From the NCBI GenBank assembly GCA_002364735.1, contig DEZB01000030.1:1-64000 (forward strand): a stretch of DNA of 64,000 nucleotides. Direction: 5' to 3'. The position numbers and the translations under genes are program-made. Of the stretch, positions 28,118-37,608 are shown in pieces. Every line of letters starts with the position of its first letter. Position 1 is the stretch's first letter. This DNA is from Bacteroidales bacterium UBA3143 (lineage in GTDB: Bacteria > Bacteroidota > Bacteroidia > Bacteroidales > Dysgonomonadaceae). The notes under the pieces were generated by a model, which was not told the DNA's origin, ran no database searches, and was given only the letters and a program-made list of their open reading frames with translations.

Positions 28118-28882
28118 TTACTCTTTATACTTTTTGTGATTCTCAGTTAAGTACTGATCTAAAGCGGCAGTCATAGAAGTAATTCCAGGAGCTGGTGCTG
28201 CACAATCTATTTTTATACCCAATTCTCTAAGTGCCTTTATAGTGGCATGTCCAAAACAACCTACAGCAATGTGCTCTTGCTCAAAATCAGGAAAGTTCTT
28301 GAGAAGTGAAGAGACGCCAAGTGGGCTAAAAAAAATGAGCATATCAAAATCCAATTTCTCACCCTCTTTGAAGTCATTGCTAACGGTACGATACATTATA
28401 CTTTTGGTATAATCCAGTTTCTTTTTGTCTAAGAAAGCTGCAACATCATCATTATGTTGTTCTGATACTGGTATAAGAAATTTCTCTTTAATGTGTTTAG
28501 TAAACGCAGCTGCGAGACCTTCAATTTTACCAGTTTGGCTAAAGAATATTTTTCTTTTACGATAAACAATGTACTTCTGCAAGTAAAGAGCAATTACTTC
28601 AGAATTGCAAAAGTACTTCATCGACTCAGGCATTGTAATTCTCATTTCTTCGCATAGAGCAAAGAAGTTATCAACTGCGGTGCGCGCTGTAAAAACAATT
28701 GCACTAAAATCTAACACCTGAATTCGTTGTTGTTTAAATTCTTTCAAAGGCAATCTTTCAACTTGAATAAACGGACGAAATGTAATCTCTACATTATGTT
28801 TTTCCGCTATTTCATAATAGGGTGATTTATCGTTGGAAGGTTTCGGTTGAGAAACAAGTATCTTTTTTACTTTCAAGCTCAT
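28118..28882 (-). CDS. hemD: Uroporphyrinogen-III synthase
   Basis: Cyclises hydroxymethylbilane to uroporphyrinogen III for haem and related tetrapyrroles. It is 254 residues. Family sequence is poorly conserved, but recognisable parts are the N-terminal KKILVSQPKPSN, FSAIVFTARTAVDNFFALCEE, and the C-terminal DMLIFFSPLGVSSLLKNFPDF followed by AVGCFGHATIKALRELGIKIDCAAPAPGITSM. It lies 33 bp after the DUF4271 gene. Together with hemH at 9.4 kb it indicates a haem pathway, at least in part. Confidence 0.9.
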   Translation of the reverse strand: MSLKVKKILVSQPKPSNDKSPYYEIAEKHNVEITFRPFIQVERLPLKEFKQQRIQVLDFSAIVFTARTAVDNFFALCEEMRITMPESMKYFCNSEVIALYLQKYIVYRKRKIFFSQTGKIEGLAAAFTKHIKEKFLIPVSEQHNDDVAAFLDKKKLDYTKSIMYRTVSNDFKEGEKLDFDMLIFFSPLGVSSLLKNFPDFEQEHIAVGCFGHATIKALRELGIKIDCAAPAPGITSMTAALDQYLTENHKKYKE

Positions 28883-28915
28883 ACATTCTTATAAAATAAA
28901 ACAAAAACGCTATAA

Positions 28916-29776
28916 TTACATCATGAAAGTAATGACCTTATATACTATGAAGTATGGCATTATTTCCACCCCGCAAAGATAGACAAAAAAATAGAGAATT
29001 CCAATGTTCGATTTTTGGAACATAGTATAGGTCTTTGCAAAAATTGTTATGCGCCCAATCAAGAATATTGCTAAAATCAAGAATAATGCATATATCTTTA
29101 CTTCAGGAATGTAAATATAAAGAAGCATTGGAAAGAAACTTAAAACCCCCGAAAGATAGACAACCCACAAATAAGAATTTAATAATTCATTGGATCTTGT
29201 ATCCATAAAGACTGCTCCTACAACCTTATAAACAATATACCTCAAAGACATAAAAAGCAATATTCCTACCATCATTTGAGAAAACAAAATCAAGTATTCA
29301 TATCCTTGAAAAGATAACTCAACATGTTGTAAAGTTAAATCAAAAAATAGAATTGAATATAATACAATGGTTTGGAAAATAAAGAACACCTGTCCCCATA
29401 CATCGGTAGTTGTAATTTGTTCATTAAAAAACAAATTTTTATTACTACTCCCCAAAGAGAATAAGTTCCCAAAGTTGTTAAATAGTGTTCGTCCACTTTT
29501 AATAAATATCAGAGAAGTGAAAGTTAAGAATAGCGCAAAGACCAAAAACAAAGCACTTGCATACTGATCCATAAATGGACGCATGAGTGCAGGTAATCCA
29601 GAGAAAAGAGCTTCTTGATTAAACGCTTCAAGGTTGTAAAAAAGTTTTGACGTATCTAAAGGCAAAAACTGATAAGACAAGAATTGATTCACTGGAATAG
29701 TATCCACAGCGACTATCACATCCTTATCTAAATAATATGGAATTGAATCTATATCTTGTTGCAACAATTGTAACAC
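28916..29776 (-). CDS. DUF4271 domain membrane protein
   Basis: A 286-residue inner-membrane protein with about seven hydrophobic helices from residue 75 onward (for example ALFLVFALFLTFTSLIFI and GILYFFVYLCGVEIMPYFIVY). The first 70 residues are polar. It matches the Bacteroidetes DUF4271 family, found next to hemD in many genomes. Its function is unknown; position suggests envelope or tetrapyrrole-related work, but this is inference. It starts 37 bp after the LOG gene. Confidence 0.82.
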   Translation of the reverse strand: MLQLLQQDIDSIPYYLDKDVIVAVDTIPVNQFLSYQFLPLDTSKLFYNLEAFNQEALFSGLPALMRPFMDQYASALFLVFALFLTFTSLIFIKSGRTLFNNFGNLFSLGSSNKNLFFNEQITTTDVWGQVFFIFQTIVLYSILFFDLTLQHVELSFQGYEYLILFSQMMVGILLFMSLRYIVYKVVGAVFMDTRSNELLNSYLWVVYLSGVLSFFPMLLYIYIPEVKIYALFLILAIFLIGRITIFAKTYTMFQKSNIGILYFFVYLCGVEIMPYFIVYKVITFMM

Positions 29777-29813
29777 TGACTCTCTCTATTAAATTAAATG
29801 GTGTGTGTTAGTT

Positions 29814-30431
29814 TTAAGCTTTCTCGAATTTTGCTAAATGTGAGAACCATGGAGTTTCTCTGCTTAATTCTGCAACTGCCTCTTCGGGTGTATTCACCAC
29901 TCGCCACATATCCCGATAGCGTTTGTGCATAAAGTTCTGTTCAATCATATTGTTGAACATTTCCAATAGGGCATCATAATAGTTATTAGTATTGAGAATG
30001 ATGATGGGATGTTTGTACAGCCCTAATTGCTTCCAAGTTATGATTTCCAACAATTCCTCCAACGTCCCCACTCCACCAGGAAGGGCAATTGCTGCATTGG
30101 ATAATTCAGCCATTTTTTGTTTCCGCTCGTGCATCGTTTTCGTCACAATCTGCTCGGTAAGATTATGATGACACCAACCAGAATCGACCATAAACTTAGG
30201 AATTACTCCTTTTACTTTACCACCGTGCAATAAAACAGAATCGATAACTGCTCCCATCAGGCCCAAATTGCCACCACCATTGATACAAGTAATGTTGCTT
30301 TTGGCTAACAACACACCAAGATGTTTGGCAGCATCTATATACACTTTGGCAATGGCATCACTTGATGCACTATATATAACTACACCAAACTCATGGTTGT
30401 CGGATAAGGAGTTGTTAATAATATCACTCAT
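29814..30431 (-). CDS. LOG family protein (TIGR00730, Rossman-fold nucleotide phosphoribohydrolase)
   Basis: Homologues release free base from nucleoside 5'-monophosphates (cytokinin-activating LOG enzymes). It is 205 residues. The family motifs are GGGNLGLMG at 52-60 and PGGVGTLEE at 118-126, the active-site loop. Arginine and lysine of the MHERKQKM helix complete the site. It is cytoplasmic. Its start is 23 bp after metK, so it probably belongs to the same transcript. The natural substrate in this organism is unknown. Confidence 0.9.
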   Translation of the reverse strand: MSDIINNSLSDNHEFGVVIYSASSDAIAKVYIDAAKHLGVLLAKSNITCINGGGNLGLMGAVIDSVLLHGGKVKGVIPKFMVDSGWCHHNLTEQIVTKTMHERKQKMAELSNAAIALPGGVGTLEELLEIITWKQLGLYKHPIIILNTNNYYDALLEMFNNMIEQNFMHKRYRDMWRVVNTPEEAVAELSRETPWFSHLAKFEKA

Positions 30432-30454
30432 TTTATTCTATCTATATTCATTTA

Positions 30455-31762
30455 TTAATTTTCTATTCCAAACGCTTCCTTTATTTTATCCACAAAGTCG
30501 AGTTTTTCCCATGTAAATAATTCCACTTCCATTTCAATACACTCTTCCATATAACGTGATTGGAAAACTTTTTTAACTACTTTAGGTTCACGTCCCATAT
30601 GACCATAAGAAGCCGTTTCTAAATAAATAGGGTTCAATAGTTTTAAACGATGTTCAATCGCCTTTGGGCGCATATCGAACAGCTCTTTTACTTTTGCTGC
30701 AATCTCAATATCAGATATACCAAGCGTCGATTTACCATACGTATTGACATATATATTCATAGGTTCTGCTACACCAATGGCATAAGAAACCTGAATAAGC
30801 ACTTCAGAAGAAACTCCTGCTGCTACTAAGTTTTTTGCAATGTGACGTGTTGCATACGCCGCAGAACGGTCCACTTTAGATGGATCTTTGCCTGAGAATG
30901 CTCCTCCACCATGCGATGCTTTACCCCCATATGTATCAACGATAATTTTTCGACCCGTAAGGCCTGTATCACCATGAGGTCCACCGATAACGAATTTGCC
31001 CGTGGGATTAACGTGATAAGTAATCTTATTGTTGAATAATTTTAAAATGTTCTTTTTTTCTGCATATTTCTCTTTCACTCGGGGAACAAGAATCTCAATA
31101 ATATCTTTTCTGATTTTGTCATTCATTTCTTTATCAGCATCAAGAATATCCTGTTTTGATTTAGATGATGGCTTACTGAAATCGTCATGTTGGGTAGAAA
31201 CTACAATCGTATCAATACGCAGTGGTGTTCCATCTTCATCATATTCAATAGTTACTTGCGATTTTGCATCAGGACGAAGATAAGGCATTAAATGCAACTC
31301 GTGTTTACGTATATGCGCCAACTCTAACAGCAGTGCATGGCTCAAATCTAATGCCAAAGGCATGTAGTTTTCAGTTTCGTTGGTTGCATAACCAAACATC
31401 ATACCTTGATCACCTGCTCCTTGATCCATTGGGTCTTCTTGTGCAACTCCACGGTTAATATCTTCAGACTGTTCGTGAATACTTGAAAAGACACCGCACG
31501 ATTGCGCTTCAAAACGGTACTCACTTTTGATATAACCAATCTGGGCAATGACGTTGCGGGCTACTTCAGCCACATCAACGTATGCTTTTGATTTAACCTC
31601 ACCCGCCAATATAACCTGACCCGTTGTTACCAATGTTTCACACGCAACTTTGGAGTTGCTATCGTATGCCAAAAACTCGTCTAACAGAGCGTCAGATATT
31701 TGATCGGCTACTTTATCGGGATGTCCTTCGGATACCGATTCAGAAGTAAATAAATAACTCAT
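30455..31762 (-). CDS. metK: S-adenosylmethionine synthetase
   Basis: Makes S-adenosylmethionine from methionine and ATP. It is 435 residues, slightly longer than the 384 of E. coli because of an insert around 165-250, usual in Bacteroidetes. Motifs are [15 protein letters not shown] near residue 11, [16 protein letters not shown] near 115, [21 protein letters not shown], and [22 protein letters not shown]. It is the first gene of a run continuing through LOG to tatD. A 140-nt leader with a nested hairpin precedes it. Confidence 0.97.
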   Translation of the reverse strand: MSYLFTSESVSEGHPDKVADQISDALLDEFLAYDSNSKVACETLVTTGQVILAGEVKSKAYVDVAEVARNVIAQIGYIKSEYRFEAQSCGVFSSIHEQSEDINRGVAQEDPMDQGAGDQGMMFGYATNETENYMPLALDLSHALLLELAHIRKHELHLMPYLRPDAKSQVTIEYDEDGTPLRIDTIVVSTQHDDFSKPSSKSKQDILDADKEMNDKIRKDIIEILVPRVKEKYAEKKNILKLFNNKITYHVNPTGKFVIGGPHGDTGLTGRKIIVDTYGGKASHGGGAFSGKDPSKVDRSAAYATRHIAKNLVAAGVSSEVLIQVSYAIGVAEPMNIYVNTYGKSTLGISDIEIAAKVKELFDMRPKAIEHRLKLLNPIYLETASYGHMGREPKVVKKVFQSRYMEECIEMEVELFTWEKLDFVDKIKEAFGIEN

Positions 31763-31819
31763 ATTCTTTTGTTTGAAAGATAATCAATTAGGAAGGCAAA
31801 CAACAATGGAGTACTAACA

Positions 31820-31895
31820 TTAGAAAGGAATGCAGAAATAAGTTTTAGCATTTTTTTCTGTGGTTGCAAGCATTTTCAAATTTGTCCACCTTTTA
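31820..31895 (-). promoter_or_regulatory. metK: Structured metK leader, possible SAM-responsive element
   Basis: In the metK leader RNA the order is GGTGGA, CAAATTTG, then TTGCAACCA, CAGAAA, TGCTAAAAC, TTTCTGCATT. CAGAAA pairs with TTTCTG and AATG with CATT, leaving GCAACC on the 5' side of an internal loop and GCTAA in the hairpin loop. GGTGGA, GCAACC and TGCTAA occur in the same order in SAM-I (S-box) riboswitches, but the P2 arm is missing. This is a suggestion, not an identification. Confidence 0.35.
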
Positions 31896-31905
31896 TATTA
31901 AAGCA

Positions 31906-31913
31906 CAAAGGTA
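31906..31913 (-). promoter_or_regulatory. -7 element of metK
   Basis: TACCTTTG on the minus strand, 143 bp upstream of the start codon, fits TAnnTTTG. No TTTG at -33. It predicts a leader of about 135 nt. Confidence 0.5.
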
Positions 31914-32047
31914 GAAATAATTCTATTCTTAAAATAATATCTGTGTTAAAAAGGATATATTGCATGATTGTGTTAATAATTACCCATAAAGATCTATGTT
32001 AAATTGTTAAACAATACTTTATAAGGAGGGAGTTAAGTCAATTTGAT

Positions 32048-32055
32048 TATTTTTG
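32048..32055 (+). promoter_or_regulatory. -7 element of the NlpC/P60 lipoprotein gene
   Basis: TATTTTTG fits TAnnTTTG and lies 25 bp upstream of the ATG at 32081. No good -33 element is seen. With the metK element at 31906 it explains the divergent 318-bp gap. Confidence 0.45.
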
Positions 32056-32080
32056 TGCCGATCAAAAAGTTTTTGTGCTT

Positions 32081-33061
32081 ATGCCTTACAAATCATATTG
32101 TAAATTTATTGTTTTTATCTTTTCTGCTTTCATCCTTGCATCATGTGTATCACAGAAGGGTAGCGTAACTCGTAAACAGAACACGGAACAAGATGATATT
32201 ATTGAATATGGCAAAAAGTTTTTATACAAACCATATAGTTACTCTGGCAAGGGACCACATACTTTCGATTGCTCTGGTTTTACCTCTTTCGTTTTCAAAG
32301 AATTTGGATATAAACTCAACTCAAGCTCTGCAGGACAATCGCAACAAGGAAAAACCATTAGACGTAAAGAGGAACTGCAAGTGGGTGACTTGGTGTTTTT
32401 TGAAGGACGCAGTCACAATGGGAAAGTGGGCCATGTGGGAATAGTAAGCGAGTTGAGAAGAAACGGAAAGTTTAAGTTTTTGCACGCATCTACACAACAT
32501 GGTGTCATATTTTCATCATCAGAAGAACCCTATTACAAAGCAAGATACCTGAGAGGTGGCAGGGTATTAAAAGATGCATCTAAGCAAAACAAAAAGTCGA
32601 AACAACAACAAATCAACGACACCTATATTGTAAGGAACACCAACACAAATTCTACTCATCCTAAAGGTACTGATGAAGTTTCTAATACTACTACACAACA
32701 AACTTCCACGAATGTGTCAAGCAATGAAAGTACTACTTTAGCCATTCATTCTCGCCCAGTTAACAGCAATGAGAGAGAAGTTACTATCACCCCAGAAACA
32801 ACCAACAAAACTGTAAAGAAGAACAAGGCAGAGGACAAAGAGGACAAAAAACCAGATTCGAAAAAGCAAAATGCTACAACAATGTCCGAAGAATCTCTCT
32901 TGCCTCCACCAGTTAGAACAACCCACGTTGTGAAACCAGGCGAAACACTTTACTCTATTTCTAAAAAGTATAAATGTTCGGTTGATCAATTGCAAGCTTG
33001 GAATCCAACTGTAGAAGACAATAGTGTAAAAGCTGGTGACACATTAAAAATTGAGAAATAA
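32081..33061 (+). CDS. NlpC/P60 peptidoglycan hydrolase lipoprotein with LysM
   Basis: A cell-wall endopeptidase anchored as a lipoprotein: 326 residues from the ATG at 32081; a GTG two codons earlier is less likely. The signal peptide has the lipobox LASC at Cys22. The NlpC/P60 domain (about 33-160) has catalytic Cys64 in TFDCSGFTSFVF and His118 in VGHVGIVSE. A serine/threonine/asparagine- and lysine-rich linker spans about 165-275. A C-terminal LysM domain (HVVKPGETLYSISKKY to LKIEK) binds peptidoglycan. It is transcribed alone and convergent with the YggS gene. Confidence 0.92.
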   Translation: MPYKSYCKFIVFIFSAFILASCVSQKGSVTRKQNTEQDDIIEYGKKFLYKPYSYSGKGPHTFDCSGFTSFVFKEFGYKLNSSSAGQSQQGKTIRRKEELQVGDLVFFEGRSHNGKVGHVGIVSELRRNGKFKFLHASTQHGVIFSSSEEPYYKARYLRGGRVLKDASKQNKKSKQQQINDTYIVRNTNTNSTHPKGTDEVSNTTTQQTSTNVSSNESTTLAIHSRPVNSNEREVTITPETTNKTVKKNKAEDKEDKKPDSKKQNATTMSEESLLPPPVRTTHVVKPGETLYSISKKYKCSVDQLQAWNPTVEDNSVKAGDTLKIEK

Positions 33062-33074
33062 CTCAATATTTGTT

Positions 33075-33803
33075 TTACTTTCCTTCGTTCCAATAATAAC
33101 TATCTGCATATATGCGCTGTCCAAAGATGGCAGTTCCCACACGAATCATGGTGGAGCCTTCCTCAATGGCAAATTCTAAATCGTGACTCATACCCATCGA
33201 CAGTTCTTTCATTTCAACATTCGGCAAACTCAATGAGGCTATCTGCTGTTGAATATCGTTGAGCATTTTGAAGCACACCCGCACCTTTTCTTCTTCGGCA
33301 CTGAACAACCCAATTGTCATCAATCCTTTGATATGAACATTGGGAAGCTCTGCAACCTGCTTTGTCAGCTCAATTGCTCTGTCGGGCGAAATGCCAAACT
33401 TGCTATCTTCGTTAGAAGTGTTCACCTGAATGAAAACATCTATCTCTTTTTCCTCAAATTGCAGTCGTGTGCTTAGTTTTTCTGCCAAGTCGAAGCGGTC
33501 GATGGATTGAATGCACGAAACATCGTAGCGCAAAAGCTCCTTTATCTTGTTAGTCTGCAAATGACCAATAAAATGTTTTTCAAGCGGTACGTCTTGCAGC
33601 GCATCATACTTGCTTTTCAACTCTTGCGCTTTGTTTTCTCCAATCAAGTGTTCACCCGCATTAAGGGCTACTTTGATATTCTCGGCAGATACTGTTTTGG
33701 TTGCAAGCAACAGTTTCACTTCGTCGGGATTACGATTAACACGGAGGCAGGCTTGCTTCATTCGCTCACGAATGAGGGCTATATTATTTACAATAGGGTT
33801 CAT
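33075..33803 (-). CDS. YggS family pyridoxal phosphate homeostasis protein
   Basis: A cytoplasmic PLP-binding protein (COG0325/PLPBP) that keeps vitamin B6 and amino acid pools in balance. It is 242 residues. The PLP lysine, Lys36, lies in LLLATKTVSAENI. GEHLIGENKAQEL, HFIGHLQTNKIKEL and MGMSHDLEFAIEEGSTMIRVGTAIFG match the family in order. It is divergent from prfB, with a -7 element 31 bp upstream of its start. Confidence 0.93.
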   Translation of the reverse strand: MNPIVNNIALIRERMKQACLRVNRNPDEVKLLLATKTVSAENIKVALNAGEHLIGENKAQELKSKYDALQDVPLEKHFIGHLQTNKIKELLRYDVSCIQSIDRFDLAEKLSTRLQFEEKEIDVFIQVNTSNEDSKFGISPDRAIELTKQVAELPNVHIKGLMTIGLFSAEEEKVRVCFKMLNDIQQQIASLSLPNVEMKELSMGMSHDLEFAIEEGSTMIRVGTAIFGQRIYADSYYWNEGK

Positions 33804-33833
33804 ATTCGGTGGGGGTTATTAGGTTCTTTCGTG

Positions 33834-33841
33834 CAAATATA
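33834..33841 (-). promoter_or_regulatory. -7 element of the YggS gene
   Basis: TATATTTG on the minus strand, 30 bp upstream of the start codon; no -33 TTTG at the usual distance. Confidence 0.45.
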
Positions 33842-33927
33842 CTTAATTGAGAAACCAATAGACTTTAAAAAAACTAAATCTTTGATCGAACCACCCATGA
33901 AAAACATTGCTATTTGTGACATCGGTT

Positions 33928-33935
33928 AGTTTTGT
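33928..33935 (+). promoter_or_regulatory. -7 element of prfB
   Basis: TAGTTTTG, 45 bp upstream of the prfB ATG at 33981; only a weak ATTG lies upstream at shorter spacing. Confidence 0.4.
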
Positions 33936-33980
33936 GTAATTTTACACACTGATTAAGAATAACAATAAAACAAAAACCAT

Positions 33981-35094
33981 ATGATTACTGCAGACCAACT
34001 AAAAGATGTGTTGGAGCGCGAGCACGCGCTGAGGGGGTACCTTTGACATCGATGCTAAAACAATACAATTAGAAGAGGAGGAACTCCGTACACAATCGCC
34101 CGACTTCTGGAACGACTCGCATGTGGCCGAACAGAAGATGAAAGTGGTGAAAGACCTAAAATCTTGGATCAACGGATACAGCGAAGTGAAAACAGCAGTC
34201 GAAGAATTGGAGCTGGCATTTGAATATGTTAGGGACGAGATTGTCACCGAAGAAGAGGTGGATAAGATGTACAAACGCACAATGCATCTGATAGAAGAAC
34301 TGGAACTGAAAAACATGCTTCGCAAGGAAGAAGACCAACTGGGAGCAGTGTTGAAGGTGAATGCTGGTGCTGGTGGCACCGAAAGCCAAGATTGGGCTTC
34401 GATGTTGGTGCGTATGTATCAACGATGGTGCGAAAACCACAACTACAAAGTTTCCATCACTAACTGGCAAGATGGTGACGATGCAGGAATCAAAACCGTG
34501 ACGATGCAAATTGAAGGCGATTTAGCCTACGGTTATCTAAAAAGCGAAAATGGAGTACATCGCCTTGTGCGTGTTTCGCCATTTAATGCCCAAGGAAAGC
34601 GTATGACCTCTTTTGCATCCGTATTCGTGGTGCCATTGGTGGACGATAGCATAGAAATTAATGTGAACAGAGCCGACATCACTTGGGATACTTTCCGTTC
34701 ATCGGGCGCAGGTGGTCAGCACGTAAACAAAGTGGAATCGGGTGTACGTTTGCATTATATGCATACGGATGAAGATTCGGGCGAACAACAAGAAATTATC
34801 ATTGAAAATACCGAAGGTCGTTCGCAACAAATCAACAGAGAGAATGCCATTCGATTATTGAAATCGCAACTCTACGAAATTGAATTGGAGAAGCGTCGTG
34901 CAGCACAAGCAGTGATTGAATCGGGCAAGAAAAAAATAGAATGGGGGTCACAAATACGCAGTTATGTCTTCGACGACAGACGCGTGAAAGATCACCGCAC
35001 CAACCATCAAACTTCGGATGTGCCAGGTGTGATGGATGGCGATATTGATGAATTTATTAAAGCTTATTTGATGGAGTTTGGTGCAGAGGCTTAA
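33981..35094 (+). CDS. prfB: Peptide chain release factor 2, with programmed +1 frameshift
   Basis: Terminates translation at UGA and UAA. Translation starts at the ATG at 33981 and reads 21 codons to CTT (34041-34043), followed by an in-frame TGA (34044-34046). Skipping T34044 continues the protein from 34045 to the stop at 35094, 370 residues in all. The slip site is AGGGGGTACCTTTGAC, the classic prfB element with its internal Shine-Dalgarno-like AGGGGG. The GGQ motif is at about 244-246 (SSGAGGQHVNK) and the UGA-reading SPF tripeptide at about 199-201. It is followed 69 bp later by the nitrilase-type hydrolase. Confidence 0.96.
34031..34047 (+). promoter_or_regulatory. prfB: prfB +1 frameshift signal
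   Basis: GAGGGGGTACCTTTGAC: an AGGGGG spur 3 nt before CTT-TGA-C. Frame 0 ends at the TGA; the +1 frame carries the rest of RF2. In homologues low RF2 favours the shift. Confidence 0.93.
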
Positions 35095-35163
35095 TCTTTT
35101 TGGAGAAAAAACAGTCAATTACACCACTCACATTATAGAACTAACAATAAAACAGAAGAAAAC

Positions 35164-36042
35164 ATGCTAAAAGTAGGGATTATACAACAAGCAAACTCAG
35201 CCAACTTACAAGAAAACATCGAAAAGTTGAAAACTTCGGTACGTTCGCTTGCCAATGATGGTGCAGAGTTGATTGTGATGCAAGAGATACACAATGGTTT
35301 GTACTTTTGTCAAACCGAAGACACGGATGTTTTTGATCAAGCGGAAACAATCCCTGGTCCTTCCACCGATACGTTTGGTACTTTGGCCAAAGAGTTTGGT
35401 GTGGTGATAGTACTATCTTTGTTTGAAAAGCGTGCTGCTGGATTATATCACAACACGGCAGTGGTAATAGAAAAAGATGGCACCATAGCTGGGAAATATC
35501 GCAAGATGCACATTCCTGACGATCCCGCATATTACGAAAAATTTTATTTCACACCTGGAGATTTAGGATTCAATCCTATTGATACATCAGTTGGTCGCTT
35601 AGGTCTGCTCGTGTGTTGGGATCAGTGGTATCCCGAAGCAGCCAGACTCATGGCATTGGCGGGTGCAGAAGTGCTTATTTATCCAACTGCAATTGGTTGG
35701 GAATCTACTGACACGGAAGCTGAAAAGAAACGACAGTTAGATGCATGGACAACCATTCAACGAGGTCATGCAGTAGCAAACGGCCTGCCTGTTATTACAG
35801 TAAATCGTACTGGCTACGAACCCGATCCATCGGGTCAAACCAATGGCATCACATTTTGGGGCAATAGTTTTGTGTGTGGACCACAGGGGGAATTGCTTTA
35901 CACGGCACCTCATCACGAATCGGTGAATCACATTGTGGAAGTAAACCGCATGCGTACCGAAAACGTGCGTCGTTGGTGGCCATTCTTTCGCGACAGACGA
36001 ATTGATGCTTACGAAGAGATTACTAAAAGGTATATTGATTGA
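35164..36042 (+). CDS. aguB: Carbon-nitrogen hydrolase, N-carbamoylputrescine amidase type
   Basis: Likely converts N-carbamoylputrescine to putrescine, ammonia and carbon dioxide in polyamine synthesis. It is 292 residues, nitrilase superfamily. The catalytic triad is Glu41 in VMQEIHNGLYF, Lys114 in KYRKMHIPD and Cys151 in LLVCWDQWYPEAARL. The DPAYYEKFYFTPGD and RRWWPFFRDRRIDAY stretches are typical of the AguB group. Agmatine deiminase (aguA), its usual partner, is not next to it. It lies downstream of prfB and ends in a terminator hairpin. Confidence 0.9.
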   Translation: MLKVGIIQQANSANLQENIEKLKTSVRSLANDGAELIVMQEIHNGLYFCQTEDTDVFDQAETIPGPSTDTFGTLAKEFGVVIVLSLFEKRAAGLYHNTAVVIEKDGTIAGKYRKMHIPDDPAYYEKFYFTPGDLGFNPIDTSVGRLGLLVCWDQWYPEAARLMALAGAEVLIYPTAIGWESTDTEAEKKRQLDAWTTIQRGHAVANGLPVITVNRTGYEPDPSGQTNGITFWGNSFVCGPQGELLYTAPHHESVNHIVEVNRMRTENVRRWWPFFRDRRIDAYEEITKRYID

Positions 36043-36071
36043 TCTGATAGGTTGATTAGGGTACATTAATG

Positions 36072-36111
36072 ATTAGGGTAGATAGAATTCATAAATTCTC
36101 TCTACCCTAAT
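36072..36111 (+). terminator. Terminator of the prfB-aguB region
   Basis: An 11-bp perfect stem (36072-36082 with 36101-36111) whose loop contains a further AATTC/GAATT pairing; followed by TGCATTTTC. It lies 30 bp after the aguB stop. Confidence 0.6.
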
Positions 36112-36124
36112 TGCATTTTCTCGC

Positions 36125-36300
36125 GTTTTAGTAGTCATGCTACGAAACATAGGTGCTTTTCTTGCGTTTTAGTGGTTATGTTTGAAAACATATATGCTTT
36201 TTCTATCGTTTTAGTGGTTATGTTTGAAAACATATATGCTTTTTCTATCGTTTTAGTGGTCATGTTTTAAAACATGGGTGCTTTTTCACGCGTTTTAGCC
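36125..36300. repeat. 41-42 bp tandem repeat array (B)
   Basis: GTTTTAG recurs at 36125, 36166, 36208, 36250 and 36292 (steps 41, 42, 42, 42). Each unit carries a palindrome, ATGTTTGAAAACAT or the perfect CATGTTTTAAAACATG, then TATGCTTTTTC. The two central units are identical over nearly the whole length. The array fills the gap between the convergent aguB and icd genes. Confidence 0.88.
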
Positions 36301-36365
36301 CATTGTTTGACATTATGTAAACTTATTGACGAAAATACGATACATATTGTCACTACATAGTACTT

Positions 36366-37589
36366 TTACTCCAACACCTCATTTAAATTCTCTTTCAACT
36401 TAGCCAAAAACTGTTGCGTTGTGAGGTAATCCTTGTCGGTTAAATTGTCTCCATGCACCAAAATGGCCAAATCCTTGGTCATAAATCCACTTTCCACGGT
36501 GTCAATGCAAGTTTTTTCCAATGCTTTACTAAAGTCAAGCAAATCGTGATTGCCATCCAGTTTAGCTCGGTGTTCCAATCCGCGTGTCCATGCAAATATA
36601 GATGCAATGGGGTTGGTCGATGTCGCTTTGCCCTGTTGGTGCAATCTGAAATGGCGCGTCACTGTGCCATGTGCCGCTTCGGCTTCCATTGTTCTGCCAT
36701 CGGGCGTCACCAATGCCGAGGCCATCAAGCCCAAAGAACCAAAACCTTGTGCAACGATGTCCGACTGCACATCGCCATCATAATTTTTGCAAGCCCACAC
36801 AAAACCACCCTCCCATTTGATGGCGGCAGCTACCATATCGTCTATCAAGCGATGTTCATATGTGAGTCCATTTTCTTTAAACACATGCTTAAATTCTTTT
36901 TCATACACCTCTTCGAATATATCTTTGAAGCGACCGTCGTATGATTTCAATATGGTGTTCTTGGTTGAGAGGTAAAGCGGATATTTTTGCTGCAAAGCCA
37001 TTTGAAATGACGAACGTGCAAAACCATATATCGACTCATCCGTATTGTACATAGCCATGGCCACACCGCTTCCATCGAAGTCAAATACTTTCCAGTTTTG
37101 AGTTTCACCCTTTTCGTTGGTAAATGTCATGGTGAGCGTACCTTTTTCGGTAATCACTTTATCGGTTGCCTTGTATTGATCACCATATGCATGCCTGCCA
37201 ATGATAATTGGCTTGGTCCATCCCTGCACATAACGAGGAATGTTTTTCATAATGATGGGTTCGCGAAACACCGTTCCACCCACAATGTTACGAATGGTGC
37301 CATTGGGCGATTTCCACATCTTCTTCAGTCCAAACTCTTTAACGCGTGCCTCATCTGGGGTGATGGTAGCACACTTTATGCCCACATTGTGTTTCAATAT
37401 TGCGTGAGCCGAGTCTATGGTTACTTGGTCATTGGTTTTGTCGCGGTTCTCAATACTCAAATCGTAGTATTCTATATCTAAATCTAAATAGGGAAGTATC
37501 AAATTCTCTTTGATATTAAACCACATTACGTGAGCCATTTCATCTCCATCCAATTCCACAATTGGGTTTTCAACTTTTATTTTCTTCAT
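36366..37589 (-). CDS. icd: Isocitrate dehydrogenase, eukaryote-like type, NADP-dependent
   Basis: Oxidises isocitrate to 2-oxoglutarate. It is 407 residues from the ATG at 37587-37589 ([18 protein letters not shown]); the open extension upstream (MTFYNKKTS) is not family-like. It belongs to the homodimeric eukaryote-like subgroup, as shown by the [23 protein letters not shown] start. [33 protein letters not shown] carries the arginine-histidine pair that binds the NADP 2'-phosphate in human IDH1. It is the last gene of the three-gene group; a stable hairpin separates it from citrate synthase. Confidence 0.93.
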   Translation of the reverse strand: MKKIKVENPIVELDGDEMAHVMWFNIKENLILPYLDLDIEYYDLSIENRDKTNDQVTIDSAHAILKHNVGIKCATITPDEARVKEFGLKKMWKSPNGTIRNIVGGTVFREPIIMKNIPRYVQGWTKPIIIGRHAYGDQYKATDKVITEKGTLTMTFTNEKGETQNWKVFDFDGSGVAMAMYNTDESIYGFARSSFQMALQQKYPLYLSTKNTILKSYDGRFKDIFEEVYEKEFKHVFKENGLTYEHRLIDDMVAAAIKWEGGFVWACKNYDGDVQSDIVAQGFGSLGLMASALVTPDGRTMEAEAAHGTVTRHFRLHQQGKATSTNPIASIFAWTRGLEHRAKLDGNHDLLDFSKALEKTCIDTVESGFMTKDLAILVHGDNLTDKDYLTTQQFLAKLKENLNEVLE

Positions 37590-37608
37590 GCTTGTTTTTT
37601 TATTGTAA

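Noticed and set aside
34123..35094. RF2 beginning at the internal GTG at 34123
   Set aside because: The upstream ATG plus the frameshift element restores the missing N-terminus and the usual RF2 length.
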